Assembly (NCBI GenBank): GCA_003167365.1
Contig: PMTM01000012.1
Coordinates: 217,446-281,445 of the forward strand
Direction of reading: 5' to 3'
Length of the DNA stretch: 64,000 nucleotides
From: Spartobacteria bacterium
GTDB lineage: Bacteria > Verrucomicrobiota > Verrucomicrobiia > Chthoniobacterales > UBA10450
In this document: positions 26,876-34,546 of the stretch, one piece after another
Layout of the letters: every line of letters begins with the position of its first letter
Numbering within the stretch: position 1 is the first letter of the stretch
Translations under genes and position numbers: made by a program
Notes under the pieces: model-generated
Databases searched by the model: none
Told to the model about the DNA's origin: nothing
What the model saw: only the letters and a program-made list of their open reading frames with translations

Positions 26876-26898
26876 GATCAATCGCGGATTATGCGGAT
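26876..26898. repeat. start-proximal CGCGGAT motif upstream of dnaJ
   Basis: GATCAATCGCGGATTATGCGGAT differs by two bases from 49536-49558. On the minus strand it sits 3 bp upstream of the dnaJ ATG, displacing any ordinary ribosome site; the other copy is 6 bp upstream of the ATG of a methyltransferase gene. Confidence 0.5.
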
Positions 26899-26960
26899 AT
26901 CACGGATGCAAAATAGAAAATGAATCATGCTCGGGATCCTTCTCGCAATCGAATGAGCAA

Positions 26961-27509
26961 TTATTTTGCCGGTCCGCTTGAAACCGCCACGCCTGAAGGC
27001 CGCAGCAACCGATCTTTAAATCGGTAACCGCGGCGCATTTGGCGAGTCACCATTCCTTCCGGCACGTCATCGCTCGGCTCATGTGCGATCGCCTCGTGCA
27101 GATTCGGGTCGAACTTTTGTCCGACAGCTTCGATCGGCTGCAAGCCATTCTCGGCGAAAAAATCCTTGAGCTGTTTCAGCACAAGACTCATGCCGGAATA
27201 AATCGGCGATTTCTTACCTTCGCCGCGCGCAGCCGCGAGACCGAGCTCGAAATTATCGACAATGGGAACGAGCTTCTCGAGTAGCGAAGCGTTTGAGTAC
27301 TTGATCGCTTCGTCTTTTTCCCGCGCGCAACGCTTTTTGTAATTTTCGAAATCCGCCTGGCTCCGCGCGGCGAGGTCGCGAAAACGATCGAGGTCGGCTT
27401 GCAGGCCGGCCATTGGATCTTCGCCATCGTCTTGCTCCGCCGGAGAGTTCTCCGCAGAAGGGACCGATCTTTTCTTCTCGTCGTCTTCGGTTACTGGGAT
27501 TTTTGTCAT
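26961..27509 (-). CDS. grpE: nucleotide exchange factor GrpE
   Basis: A 182-residue GrpE, the exchange factor of DnaK. A disordered acidic N-terminus is followed by the long helix (RDLAARSQADFENYKKRCARE), the four-helix part (LLEKLVPIVDNFELGL) and the beta wing (GQKFDPNLHEAIAHEPSDDV, GMVTRQMRRGYRFKDRLLRP). Its ATG overlaps the stop of the upstream SpoIIE-type phosphatase by 4 bp (ATGA), a sign of translational coupling. Confidence 0.96.
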   Translation of the reverse strand: MTKIPVTEDDEKKRSVPSAENSPAEQDDGEDPMAGLQADLDRFRDLAARSQADFENYKKRCAREKDEAIKYSNASLLEKLVPIVDNFELGLAAARGEGKKSPIYSGMSLVLKQLKDFFAENGLQPIEAVGQKFDPNLHEAIAHEPSDDVPEGMVTRQMRRGYRFKDRLLRPSGVAVSSGPAK

Positions 27510-28942
27510 GTCTTGCGGATGGCGATCAAAGTAATGTCGTCATTTTGCGGTTGCGACCCGACGAAATTTCGAACGTCGTCAATCACCCCGGTCACAATCG
27601 CAGGTGCGCCGTCGCCGGCGCTGGCCCGCACAGCCTGAACCATGCGTTCGACGCCGAATTCGTCTCCGTTGCTATCGAGCGCTTCCGTGACGCCGTCGGT
27701 ATAAAGAACCAGGCAATCACCACCCTCGAGCGGGATTGCGAAATCGCCAGTCAGCCTATCGAACACGTTTCCGCTGTCAATTCCCACGACCATTCCGGGC
27801 GGCTTCAACGGTGTAATGGTTTGCGCGGCATGTTTGTAAAGCAGCGGCGCATCGTGACCAGCGCGCGCCATGGTGACGCCGCCGTGCGCATGATCGAGGA
27901 CCACGTAGGCCATGCTGATAAACATGTCCTCTTTGATGTCGGGATAAAGCTGCCGGTTCACTTTTGACAGAACATCGGCGGGAGAAGGATTTCCCACGGC
28001 TTGACTCCGCAAGGTGCTGCGGCAAATCGCCATGATGAGCGACGCCGGAACACCTTTGCCGGAGACATCGGCGATCGCCACGCCGAGCCGTTTGTCGTCC
28101 ACCTTGATATAATCGAAGTAATCGCCGCTGACTTGTTTCGCAGGAATATTGATGCCGGTAATTTCGAAGCCGTTGATGACCGGCGGCCCGTCGGGCAGCA
28201 AAACGCGCTGGATATCACGCGCGATTTGAAGATCATGATCGAGCCGTTTTTTCTCATTCGCCTCCGAATAAATGATGGCGTTGTAAAGTGCGAAGGCTGA
28301 TTGCTCGGCGATCGATTTGAAGACGACGAAATCGCTTTGCGAGAACGGGGTGCCCTTCGGGCCGTTGCCCAACGCGAGGATGCCCATGTTCTGTTTTCCG
28401 TAAAGCAACGGCGCGACCATCACGGAGCAAGTGCCAAACGAACTGTCCCGCAATTTTGCCATCTCGGGAGCTTCCGAAAACTCATTCAAACAAACCGGCT
28501 GCCCTGTTTGCCAGACGCGGCCAATGACGCCGTCGCCTATTGCAATGGTGTGAAGACGAAGAAAACTTTCCAGAGCGACCGGCGTCGAAGCTGCCTGTTG
28601 CAAAATATGCGGCGGCACTTCGACAACCGGCGGGCAGCCCTTTGAGATGAAAGCCGGCGCGAGCTTCTTCCCAGTGCGGTCGGCCATATAAAGTGCGCCG
28701 CCGTGTGCATCGAGGATGCGGGTCGCGCCCTCAACAATCAGGCGATGCAGATCATTGGGGCGGATCGTTTCGGTGAACGCTTCCCCCAAACCGTGCAAGA
28801 AATCGAAGACCAGAGTTTCCTCGACTTGAATCTCCTCCTTGGATTGTTCGAGCTGCCGGATACGACGGGCTTGCCATAACCCGGTGAAAATCCACCCGGC
28901 CAGAGATGCGAGCAGCAGTCCGTAAAGAAGATTTGGCCACAT
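27506..28942 (-). CDS. GAF/SpoIIE-type PP2C serine phosphatase
   Basis: A 478-residue membrane-anchored signalling phosphatase. One N-terminal transmembrane segment (LLYGLLLASLAGWIFTGLW), a GAF domain at about 45-215, then a linker helix with LDHDLQIARDIQRVLLPDGPP and a SpoIIE/RsbU-type PP2C domain with SGDYFDYI, VAIADVSGKGVPASLIM, RAGHDAPLLY, CLVLYTDGVTEA and NDDITLIAIR, so all metal-binding Asp residues appear present. Such enzymes dephosphorylate STAS anti-anti-sigma proteins; a STAS gene lies 15 bp upstream and is the likely substrate (inference). Confidence 0.92.
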   Translation of the reverse strand: MWPNLLYGLLLASLAGWIFTGLWQARRIRQLEQSKEEIQVEETLVFDFLHGLGEAFTETIRPNDLHRLIVEGATRILDAHGGALYMADRTGKKLAPAFISKGCPPVVEVPPHILQQAASTPVALESFLRLHTIAIGDGVIGRVWQTGQPVCLNEFSEAPEMAKLRDSSFGTCSVMVAPLLYGKQNMGILALGNGPKGTPFSQSDFVVFKSIAEQSAFALYNAIIYSEANEKKRLDHDLQIARDIQRVLLPDGPPVINGFEITGINIPAKQVSGDYFDYIKVDDKRLGVAIADVSGKGVPASLIMAICRSTLRSQAVGNPSPADVLSKVNRQLYPDIKEDMFISMAYVVLDHAHGGVTMARAGHDAPLLYKHAAQTITPLKPPGMVVGIDSGNVFDRLTGDFAIPLEGGDCLVLYTDGVTEALDSNGDEFGVERMVQAVRASAGDGAPAIVTGVIDDVRNFVGSQPQNDDITLIAIRKT

Positions 28943-28957
28943 GGAAAACCGGCCAGT

Positions 28958-29470
28958 TTACTTCGCCGCTGTCTCGTGATGAAGGTCTTGTTTTAAATAA
29001 TCGAGGACGTCTTTGAATCTGGAAAAATTCTCTGGAGCAGCCTCGCAAAGCGCCTCGTGCGCATCCAACATTGTTCGGGCCTGCTCTTTTTTCTGAGCGT
29101 CGGCCGCGCCGCCCGGTTTGCTCTTCAATAATTCGCACTCGGGCGAGGGCGAGCCATTGGCATGAATGTCAAAGATTTGGTCGAGACCCAAACCGGAAAG
29201 AAGTTCGTAACTGCGAGTTCCGCAATGCACGACATGAAGATGACCGTGGCCCAGCTCCTTCAAACGCAGCGCCATTCCAGCCATCGTCCCCATGAAAGTA
29301 GAATCCATCATCGCGCAGTCTTCCAGATCGATGATAAACTCGCGGTAACCCCGGTTGACCATTTCCTGGGCAAATTCCTTCAAGTTTCCGCTGTTAAGGA
29401 AGCTTCCTTTGCCCTCGACCCTGACCCAAACGGCTGGCCCGTTTACCCCGACTTGGATTGATGACTGCAC
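28958..29470 (-). CDS. STAS-domain anti-sigma factor antagonist
   Basis: A 170-residue protein with an N-terminal STAS domain (about residues 1-105): EFIIDLEDCAMMDSTFMGTM carries the phosphorylatable Ser57 in the DS(T/S) motif, and HLHVVHCGTRSYELLSGLGL completes the fold. A helical C-terminal extension (~65 residues) without known domain follows. It precedes the SpoIIE-type phosphatase by 15 bp; together they form half of a partner-switching module. No anti-sigma kinase is visible nearby. Confidence 0.86.
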   Translation of the reverse strand: MQSSIQVGVNGPAVWVRVEGKGSFLNSGNLKEFAQEMVNRGYREFIIDLEDCAMMDSTFMGTMAGMALRLKELGHGHLHVVHCGTRSYELLSGLGLDQIFDIHANGSPSPECELLKSKPGGAADAQKKEQARTMLDAHEALCEAAPENFSRFKDVLDYLKQDLHHETAAK

Positions 29471-29519
29471 GGCTGAGTTATTAAAGATACAGGCTCGATG
29501 TCCGCGCTGTCAAACTTCG

Positions 29520-30089
29520 TCACTCCCAGACGAAGGACCGGTTCTCCGCCACAATCCGGCCGTTTTCGATCAACAGGCAGCGCCAGGCGATCACCCGCCC
29601 GTCCTCGCGGTAATCGTCACCGACCACTTTTAAGTCGGTCTTGTGACTGCCGCGCGCGTTCGGATAGGAAATTTCCTGGGCCTGTACGTGCGCGTGCAGC
29701 TTTTCCTGCCGATATTCCAAGCGCACGGTGACGTTCGCATCCCGTTGTGCTCGCCAAAAAAAGGTGAAATAATTGCCGTAACGTTGGCGTAGATCCAACC
29801 CGGTAACGGCGCCGTAGAGATGGTACTGCCGTTCGAAAGTAATGGAGGCATCTTGAATGGTGGCCCCTGGCGAGTTAGGCACGACGCTGGATAGCTTGCT
29901 CGTCTTGTCGCCTTTCGGGTGAACAGCTGGGTCGGCCAATAGATAAAGCTTGGTTTTTCGGAACTTGAAATCCCGATCCAACGCCACCGGCAGCGGATTG
30001 ACTTTCGCGAGCACACGCGGTTCCTCGGCCGCGCGGATGCAGCCGAGCGCGAAAAATATCAAACCCATTATGATGACGGCAAACCTCAT
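29520..30089 (-). CDS. hypothetical exported protein
   Basis: A 189-residue protein with an N-terminal signal peptide (MRFAVIIMGLIFFALGCIRA); a Cys at residue 17 makes a weak lipobox. The mature part is beta-rich (YHLYGAVTGLDLRQRYGNYF, FFWRAQRDANVTVRLEY, WRCLLIENGRIVAENRSF), with no family I can name. It lies upstream of the STAS gene on the same strand and divergent from the DNA ligase gene. The N-x-x-Y/W-R-L pattern suggests an immunoglobulin-like beta sandwich, but this is only impression. Confidence 0.7.
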   Translation of the reverse strand: MRFAVIIMGLIFFALGCIRAAEEPRVLAKVNPLPVALDRDFKFRKTKLYLLADPAVHPKGDKTSKLSSVVPNSPGATIQDASITFERQYHLYGAVTGLDLRQRYGNYFTFFWRAQRDANVTVRLEYRQEKLHAHVQAQEISYPNARGSHKTDLKVVGDDYREDGRVIAWRCLLIENGRIVAENRSFVWE

Positions 30090-30169
30090 CCGTCATTATG
30101 AAACCGATTTCACAATCGCATGTCAATGCAGTGAAGCAGCACAAGCAGCCTGCTCGTAACTAATCGGTT

Positions 30170-30192
30170 CGCAAGCCGGAGGCTTGCGCTAC
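30170..30192. repeat. short palindromic element upstream of the exonuclease-ligase gene
   Basis: CGCAAGCC-GGA-GGCTTGCG is an 8-bp perfect stem with CTAC at the right end, as in the other palindromic copies. It occupies the expected ribosome-site region of the downstream gene, whose most distal start (TTG 30184) lies inside it. Confidence 0.6.
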
Positions 30193-30201
30193 TTTTTCCT
30201 C

Positions 30202-32952
30202 GTGATCAAGGTGCAATACGAGCGGGGCGTTTACTTGCCCGCGCAAGATTTGTGGCTCGATCCATGGGACGCAAAGCCGTTCGCTTTCGTGTCGCACGCG
30301 CACAGCGATCACATTGCGCCGCATAAGGAGATCATCGTCTCGGAACGGACCGCGCGGTTGATGCAAGCGCGCCTGCCCGGCAAACGCAATGAGCATGTGC
30401 TGCCCTTTGGCGAGAAGCGCACGGTCCGCGATGTCGGTGTCATGCTGTTACCGGCCGGTCATATTTTCGGCTCGGCGCAGATTTTTTTGGAAAACGAATC
30501 TTTGCTTTACACTGGAGATTTCAAATTGCGCGAAGGCAAGTCAGCTGAGCCGGCCGAATGGCGTCACGCCGATACGCTCATCATGGAAACAACGTTTGGC
30601 CTCCCGCTCTATCGATTCCCAGCTACCGAACAAGTCGTGAATCAAATCATCGCCTTTTGTCGGGAGGCAATCGATGAAGGCGAAGTCCCCGTGTTGCTCG
30701 GTTATTCATTAGGCAAAGCGCAGGAAATTCTCTGCTCGCTCGCCGGCGCCGGGCTCACGCCGATGTTGCACGGCTCCGTTTATCAGATGACGCGGATCTA
30801 CGAGCAATTTGGCCAAAGCTTTTGCGAATACGTGCGCTACAACGCAAACGATGTCGCGGGCAAGGTCTTGATTTGTCCGCCGAGCGCGAACCGATCGCGC
30901 ATGCTCGAAACAATTCCGCGCAAACGCGTAGCCATGATCAGCGGCTGGGCGGTGGATCCGAATACGATCTATCGCTATCAAGTGGACGCGGTGTTCCCGC
31001 TTTCCGATCACGCGGATTACGACGATCTGCTGCGTTACGTCGATCTTGTTCAACCCAAGCGCGTGCTCACGCTGCACGGATTCGCCGCTCAGTTCGCGAA
31101 GGATTTGCGGGACCGCGGCGTGGAAGCATGGGCGCTCGGCGAACAGAACCAATTGGAGTTGGGACTACACAACCGTGCCGCAGTGGCACGCGTGTCGCCC
31201 GCAAAACAAAAGATTGCGGCTGACACAGCCGACACTGCATCAGAATTTCGCGCATTCGCCGAAGTTGGCGAAGCAATCGCCGCAACGCCAGCGAAGCTCG
31301 AAAAGGTTCGGCTCTTGTCCGACTATTTACGCACACTCGATCCTGACCAACTGCCGATCGCGGCGATTTATTTCACCGGAAAACCATTTTCGCAAACCGA
31401 TCTGCGCACGGTCCAGGTTGGCGGCTCGATCATTTACCGAACCCTCATGAGCGCGGCGAAATTAAGCGAAGCGGAATTTCGCCGGATTGCACACAGCTAC
31501 GGCGACGCAGGGAAAACCGCGTTGGAATCGCTCGAAGGCCGAACAAGCCCCGAGCCGTTTACGATCCTGCAATCGCGTGAATTTTTCGAAAAGTTGCAAA
31601 AAGCGCGTGGACCGATTGCAAAAACGGAATTGCTGCAAAAGCGATTGTCGATCTTGTCCGCGCGCGAAGGTCAATATGTCGTCAAAATTTTAACCGGCGA
31701 TCTGCGCATCGGATTACGCGAAGGACTCGTCGAGGAAGCGATCGCGAAAGCGTTCGACGCGCCGATCGACGACGTGAAGGAAGCAAATATGCTGCTCGGC
31801 GACATCGGCGCGACTGTGTCGCTCGCTTCGCGTGACGAATTGCAACAGGCGGAGTTGTCGATCTTTCGCCCGATCAAATCGATGCTGGCCAGTCCGGAAC
31901 CGACCGCGGAAGCGATTTGGGAACGATTTGTTGTAGCCGCGATCGCTGATCGCGGCCCGGCGTCAGCGACGCCGGCTACAGTTTTCGTCGAAGACAAGTT
32001 CGATGGCATTCGCGCGCAATTGCATCGCAACGCGGAACGCGTGGACATTTTCTCGCGCGATCTCAAACGCATCACCGATCAATTTCCTGAGTTGGCCGAG
32101 CGAGCACGCAAGTTCGATCGCAACATAATTCTCGACGGCGAGATCGTCGCGTTCGAACAAGGCCGCAAACTGACTTTCTTCGATTTGCAAAAGCGTCTCG
32201 GCCGAAAGAGTGAGGGCGCCGATTTGTTTGCCAACCCTTCAGATGTCCCGGTAGTGTTCATCGCGTTCGATCTGCTTTGGCTCAACGGCCGCTCCTTGTT
32301 GAAAGCGCCGTTGCGCGAACGGCGCGAACTTCTTCGGAAGATAAAATTGCCGCCGCAATTTCAAATCGCGAATGTTTATCCGGCAGCTTCCGCCGCAAAA
32401 ATCGACGAGATATTCAAACAAGCGCGCAAACGTTCGAACGAAGGTCTCATGATCAAAGACCCGGAAAGCTCTTACTCTCCGGGCCGCCGCGGAATGTTTT
32501 GGTTTAAGCTCAAGAAAGAGCTCGCGACTCTCGATGTGGTCGTGGTCGCGGCCGAACTCGGACATGGCAAGCGCAACAAAGTGTTGAGTGATTACACGTT
32601 CGCGGTACGCGATGAAACAAGCGGCGAACTATTGCCCATTGGTAAAGCCTACAGCGGGTTGACCGACGGCGAGATCGCGGAATTAACGGAGCATTTCAAA
32701 CAAAACACGACTAGCGATCATGGCCGTTATCGCGAAGTGAAACCTGACATTGTGCTCGAAGTCGCGTTTGATTCGATCCAACCGAGCAGGCGGCACGCCA
32801 GCGGACTGGCGCTGCGTTTTCCGCGGATCAAAGCAATCCGGCGCGACAAGAACGTCGATGCAATCGACACGCTCGCTTATGCACAACAACTGGCGAACGA
32901 GCGTGTGGGAGCTGAAGTGAAGGACGAGACGTCGACCGAATTATCTCGATGA
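30202..32952 (+). CDS. fused ligase-associated DNA exonuclease and ATP-dependent DNA ligase
   Basis: A protein of about 916 residues with two enzymes. Residues ~1-325 form a metallo-beta-lactamase/beta-CASP nuclease (AFVSHAHSDHIAPH, LLPAGHIFGSAQIFLE, YTGDFKL, FPLSDHADYDDL). Residues ~350-916 form an ATP-dependent ligase with an N-terminal helical domain, catalytic Lys in VEDKFDGIRAQLHR, LDGEIVAFE, FIAFDLLWL, EGLMIKDPESSYSPGRRG and FWFKLKKEL, plus a C-terminal OB domain. These are usually separate neighbouring genes acting in DNA repair. Palindromic elements are embedded in frame at 31178-31239 and 31932-31980. GTG 30202 is a best guess; TTG 30184 or GTG 30211 are alternatives. Confidence 0.9.
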   Translation: MIKVQYERGVYLPAQDLWLDPWDAKPFAFVSHAHSDHIAPHKEIIVSERTARLMQARLPGKRNEHVLPFGEKRTVRDVGVMLLPAGHIFGSAQIFLENESLLYTGDFKLREGKSAEPAEWRHADTLIMETTFGLPLYRFPATEQVVNQIIAFCREAIDEGEVPVLLGYSLGKAQEILCSLAGAGLTPMLHGSVYQMTRIYEQFGQSFCEYVRYNANDVAGKVLICPPSANRSRMLETIPRKRVAMISGWAVDPNTIYRYQVDAVFPLSDHADYDDLLRYVDLVQPKRVLTLHGFAAQFAKDLRDRGVEAWALGEQNQLELGLHNRAAVARVSPAKQKIAADTADTASEFRAFAEVGEAIAATPAKLEKVRLLSDYLRTLDPDQLPIAAIYFTGKPFSQTDLRTVQVGGSIIYRTLMSAAKLSEAEFRRIAHSYGDAGKTALESLEGRTSPEPFTILQSREFFEKLQKARGPIAKTELLQKRLSILSAREGQYVVKILTGDLRIGLREGLVEEAIAKAFDAPIDDVKEANMLLGDIGATVSLASRDELQQAELSIFRPIKSMLASPEPTAEAIWERFVVAAIADRGPASATPATVFVEDKFDGIRAQLHRNAERVDIFSRDLKRITDQFPELAERARKFDRNIILDGEIVAFEQGRKLTFFDLQKRLGRKSEGADLFANPSDVPVVFIAFDLLWLNGRSLLKAPLRERRELLRKIKLPPQFQIANVYPAASAAKIDEIFKQARKRSNEGLMIKDPESSYSPGRRGMFWFKLKKELATLDVVVVAAELGHGKRNKVLSDYTFAVRDETSGELLPIGKAYSGLTDGEIAELTEHFKQNTTSDHGRYREVKPDIVLEVAFDSIQPSRRHASGLALRFPRIKAIRRDKNVDAIDTLAYAQQLANERVGAEVKDETSTELSR
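31178..31239. repeat. degenerate palindromic element (second family) inside the ligase linker
   Basis: Read on the minus strand it begins TGCAGTGTCGGCTG-TGT-CAGCCGCAAT, matching the element at 22660-22726 (TGTAGTGGTGGCTG-TCCC-CAGCCGCAAT), then a GCGGGCGACACGCGTGCC hairpin-like part and CACTGC. It encodes about residues 326-346 between the nuclease and ligase domains without breaking the frame. Confidence 0.65.
31932..31980. repeat. two-hairpin palindromic element inside the ligase domain
   Basis: A 49-bp element with TGTAGCC...GGCTACA ends and two perfect hairpins: GCCGCGATC-GCT-GATCGCGGC and CCGGCGTC-AGC-GACGCCGG. It encodes VAAIADRGPASATPAT-like sequence and ends five codons before the catalytic lysine codon at 31996. 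Confidence 0.85.
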
Positions 32953-33129
32953 AGCCGTCGGAGAAACGGACGGCGATGGAGCCGCTGGAGTAAAGGTGAC
33001 GGTCTCGATTTTGTCTCTACGCCAGCGTTGCACGTTGGCGTAGAGAGACAACAGGACGAGCGCGATTACGATCACGAGCATGAGCACGAATGCGCCCTTC
33101 GATAAATGGGGAGATTGCGGTGAATTCAC
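32941..33129 (-). CDS. small single-span membrane protein, tentative
   Basis: About 62 residues from a GTG at 33129, with one hydrophobic segment (GAFVLMLVIVIALVLLSLYA), a basic stretch (QRWRRDK) and a Ser/Pro/Ala-rich tail. It overlaps the 3' end of the convergent ligase gene by 12 bp. An alternative start at 33162 adds 11 residues. No ribosome site is clear and no family is recognised; it is kept because the membrane segment and tail have the composition of a real small protein. Confidence 0.45.
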   Translation of the reverse strand: MNSPQSPHLSKGAFVLMLVIVIALVLLSLYANVQRWRRDKIETVTFTPAAPSPSVSPTASSR

Positions 33130-33172
33130 GCAGGAGTGTCGTTGCCGATCTGGCGCGCGCAAATGGCAGCGC

Positions 33173-33784
33173 TTATTCCAGGTTTAAGGCAGCGATCGCC
33201 TCCATGACGCGTTGACTCAGGCGTGTATAAAGATTTTTATCACGCGGCTGAAGATCGGCTTCGGAAAAATAAATTGGCTTGCCGACCACAATCGTTATCG
33301 GATGGAAATGAAATCCCCCGCCGCGCGGAAGCGCTTCGTGCGCGCCAAAGATTCGCATCGGCACAACCGGCGCCAGGGTTCGCGCGATAATCAGTCCGAG
33401 TCCCGGTTGCGCTGCTTGCAATTTGCCATCGAGCGTGCGGGCGCCTTCCGGAAAAATGAGAGCGCACTCGCCACGCTTCAACACTCTAATTATTCCTTTA
33501 AGCGCACTGCGATCGACGCCTTCCTGCTCCACGGGAATGACGTTGAGTTTCGGCAAGAGCCAGCCGAGCACCGGCACGTTTAATAGCGAGCGGCGCGCAA
33601 GAAAATAGATCGGGCGATCGGATGCGTTGCCGGCCAAGGGAGGATCGAAGTAGCTTTGGTGATTCGACGCCAGGATGACCGGGCCAGTTTGAATCACGCG
33701 TTCGCGGTGAAGAATGCGAAACCGGAAGAAGAACCGGGCCAATAGCCGCGACACATGGTAACCAAACCAGTAGTAGACGTTCAC
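33173..33784 (-). CDS. 1-acyl-glycerol-3-phosphate acyltransferase (PlsC family)
   Basis: A 203-residue lysophosphatidate acyltransferase-type protein making phosphatidate for membranes. The HX4D catalytic motif is in LASNHQSYFDPPLAG (about residue 42), and the glycerol-phosphate binding block is ALIFPEGARTLDG (about 110). ITIVVGKPIYF near the C-terminus is typical. It lies downstream of cmk, a frequent plsC neighbour, separated by 23 bp. Confidence 0.9.
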   Translation of the reverse strand: MNVYYWFGYHVSRLLARFFFRFRILHRERVIQTGPVILASNHQSYFDPPLAGNASDRPIYFLARRSLLNVPVLGWLLPKLNVIPVEQEGVDRSALKGIIRVLKRGECALIFPEGARTLDGKLQAAQPGLGLIIARTLAPVVPMRIFGAHEALPRGGGFHFHPITIVVGKPIYFSEADLQPRDKNLYTRLSQRVMEAIAALNLE

Positions 33785-33807
33785 CGTTAAGACGTTGAAA
33801 CGGAAGG

Positions 33808-34470
33808 TTAGGCGAGGCCGCGAAGGTTTTTCAATTTAAGCCGGCTAATAATCTCAGCGATGACTTCGGCGATGGTAAGGTTCGACGTGTCGATAAAATC
33901 GGCGTCCTTGGCAATGACAAGCGGGGACGCAGAGCGCGAGGAATCCGCCCGGTCGCGTGATGCAATCGAGTCGCGTCCACCTTGCAGAGCGCGGCGCCGC
34001 CGGCGCACCTCGGGAGAGGCATCGATGTAAAACTTGTACGGCGTATCCGGAAAAACGACCGAGCCGATGTCGCGGCCTTCCATCACCAGATCACGATCGC
34101 GCACGTAACTGCGCAATTTCTCGACGAGAATTTCACGCACGCGCGGGATGCGACTGACAAGAGCGACGCCATCGTTTACACGATCGTCGCGCAAGCGATC
34201 CGCGGGATCGACGTCGTCGATCAAGATTCGCGACTCATTGTTCTGAAGATCGCAAGTGATGGGCGCGGATTCTATGAGTTGGATGACGCGGGGATTATCG
34301 GCCGGATCCACGCCGTGTTGCAGAACGTGCCAAGTAACCGCGCGATACATCGCGCCGGAATTCACGTAAACGAAACCAAGCCGGCGGGCCAGTTCGCGCG
34401 CGACGCTGCTCTTGCCCGAGGCGGCGGGGCCGTCGATGGCAACGACCCGATGTCGATCTTGTGATTGCAT
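33808..34470 (-). CDS. cmk: cytidylate kinase
   Basis: A 220-residue CMP/dCMP kinase. The P-loop is AIDGPAASGKSSVAREL; YVNSGAMYRAVTW, VMEGRDIGSVVFPD and the basic SPEVRRRRRALQ lid region follow, and KDADFIDTSNLTIAEV closes the family pattern. ATG 34470 places the P-loop at residue 14. It is preceded by aroA with a 74-bp gap containing a hairpin, and followed by the plsC-like gene. Confidence 0.95.
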   Translation of the reverse strand: MQSQDRHRVVAIDGPAASGKSSVARELARRLGFVYVNSGAMYRAVTWHVLQHGVDPADNPRVIQLIESAPITCDLQNNESRILIDDVDPADRLRDDRVNDGVALVSRIPRVREILVEKLRSYVRDRDLVMEGRDIGSVVFPDTPYKFYIDASPEVRRRRRALQGGRDSIASRDRADSSRSASPLVIAKDADFIDTSNLTIAEVIAEIISRLKLKNLRGLA

Positions 34471-34520
34471 GAAGACGCGAAAGCTGCGCCGGATTTTTTC
34501 GCGCGGATTGCGCGGAAAGC

Positions 34521-34546
34521 AAGCAGGATGAGGAATGATCCTGCTT
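34521..34546 (-). terminator. intercistronic hairpin after aroA
   Basis: AAGCAGGAT and ATCCTGCTT form a perfect 9-bp stem around GAGGAATG, overlapping the aroA stop codon and ending before cmk. No U run follows, so it may attenuate or protect the transcript rather than terminate it. Confidence 0.35.
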
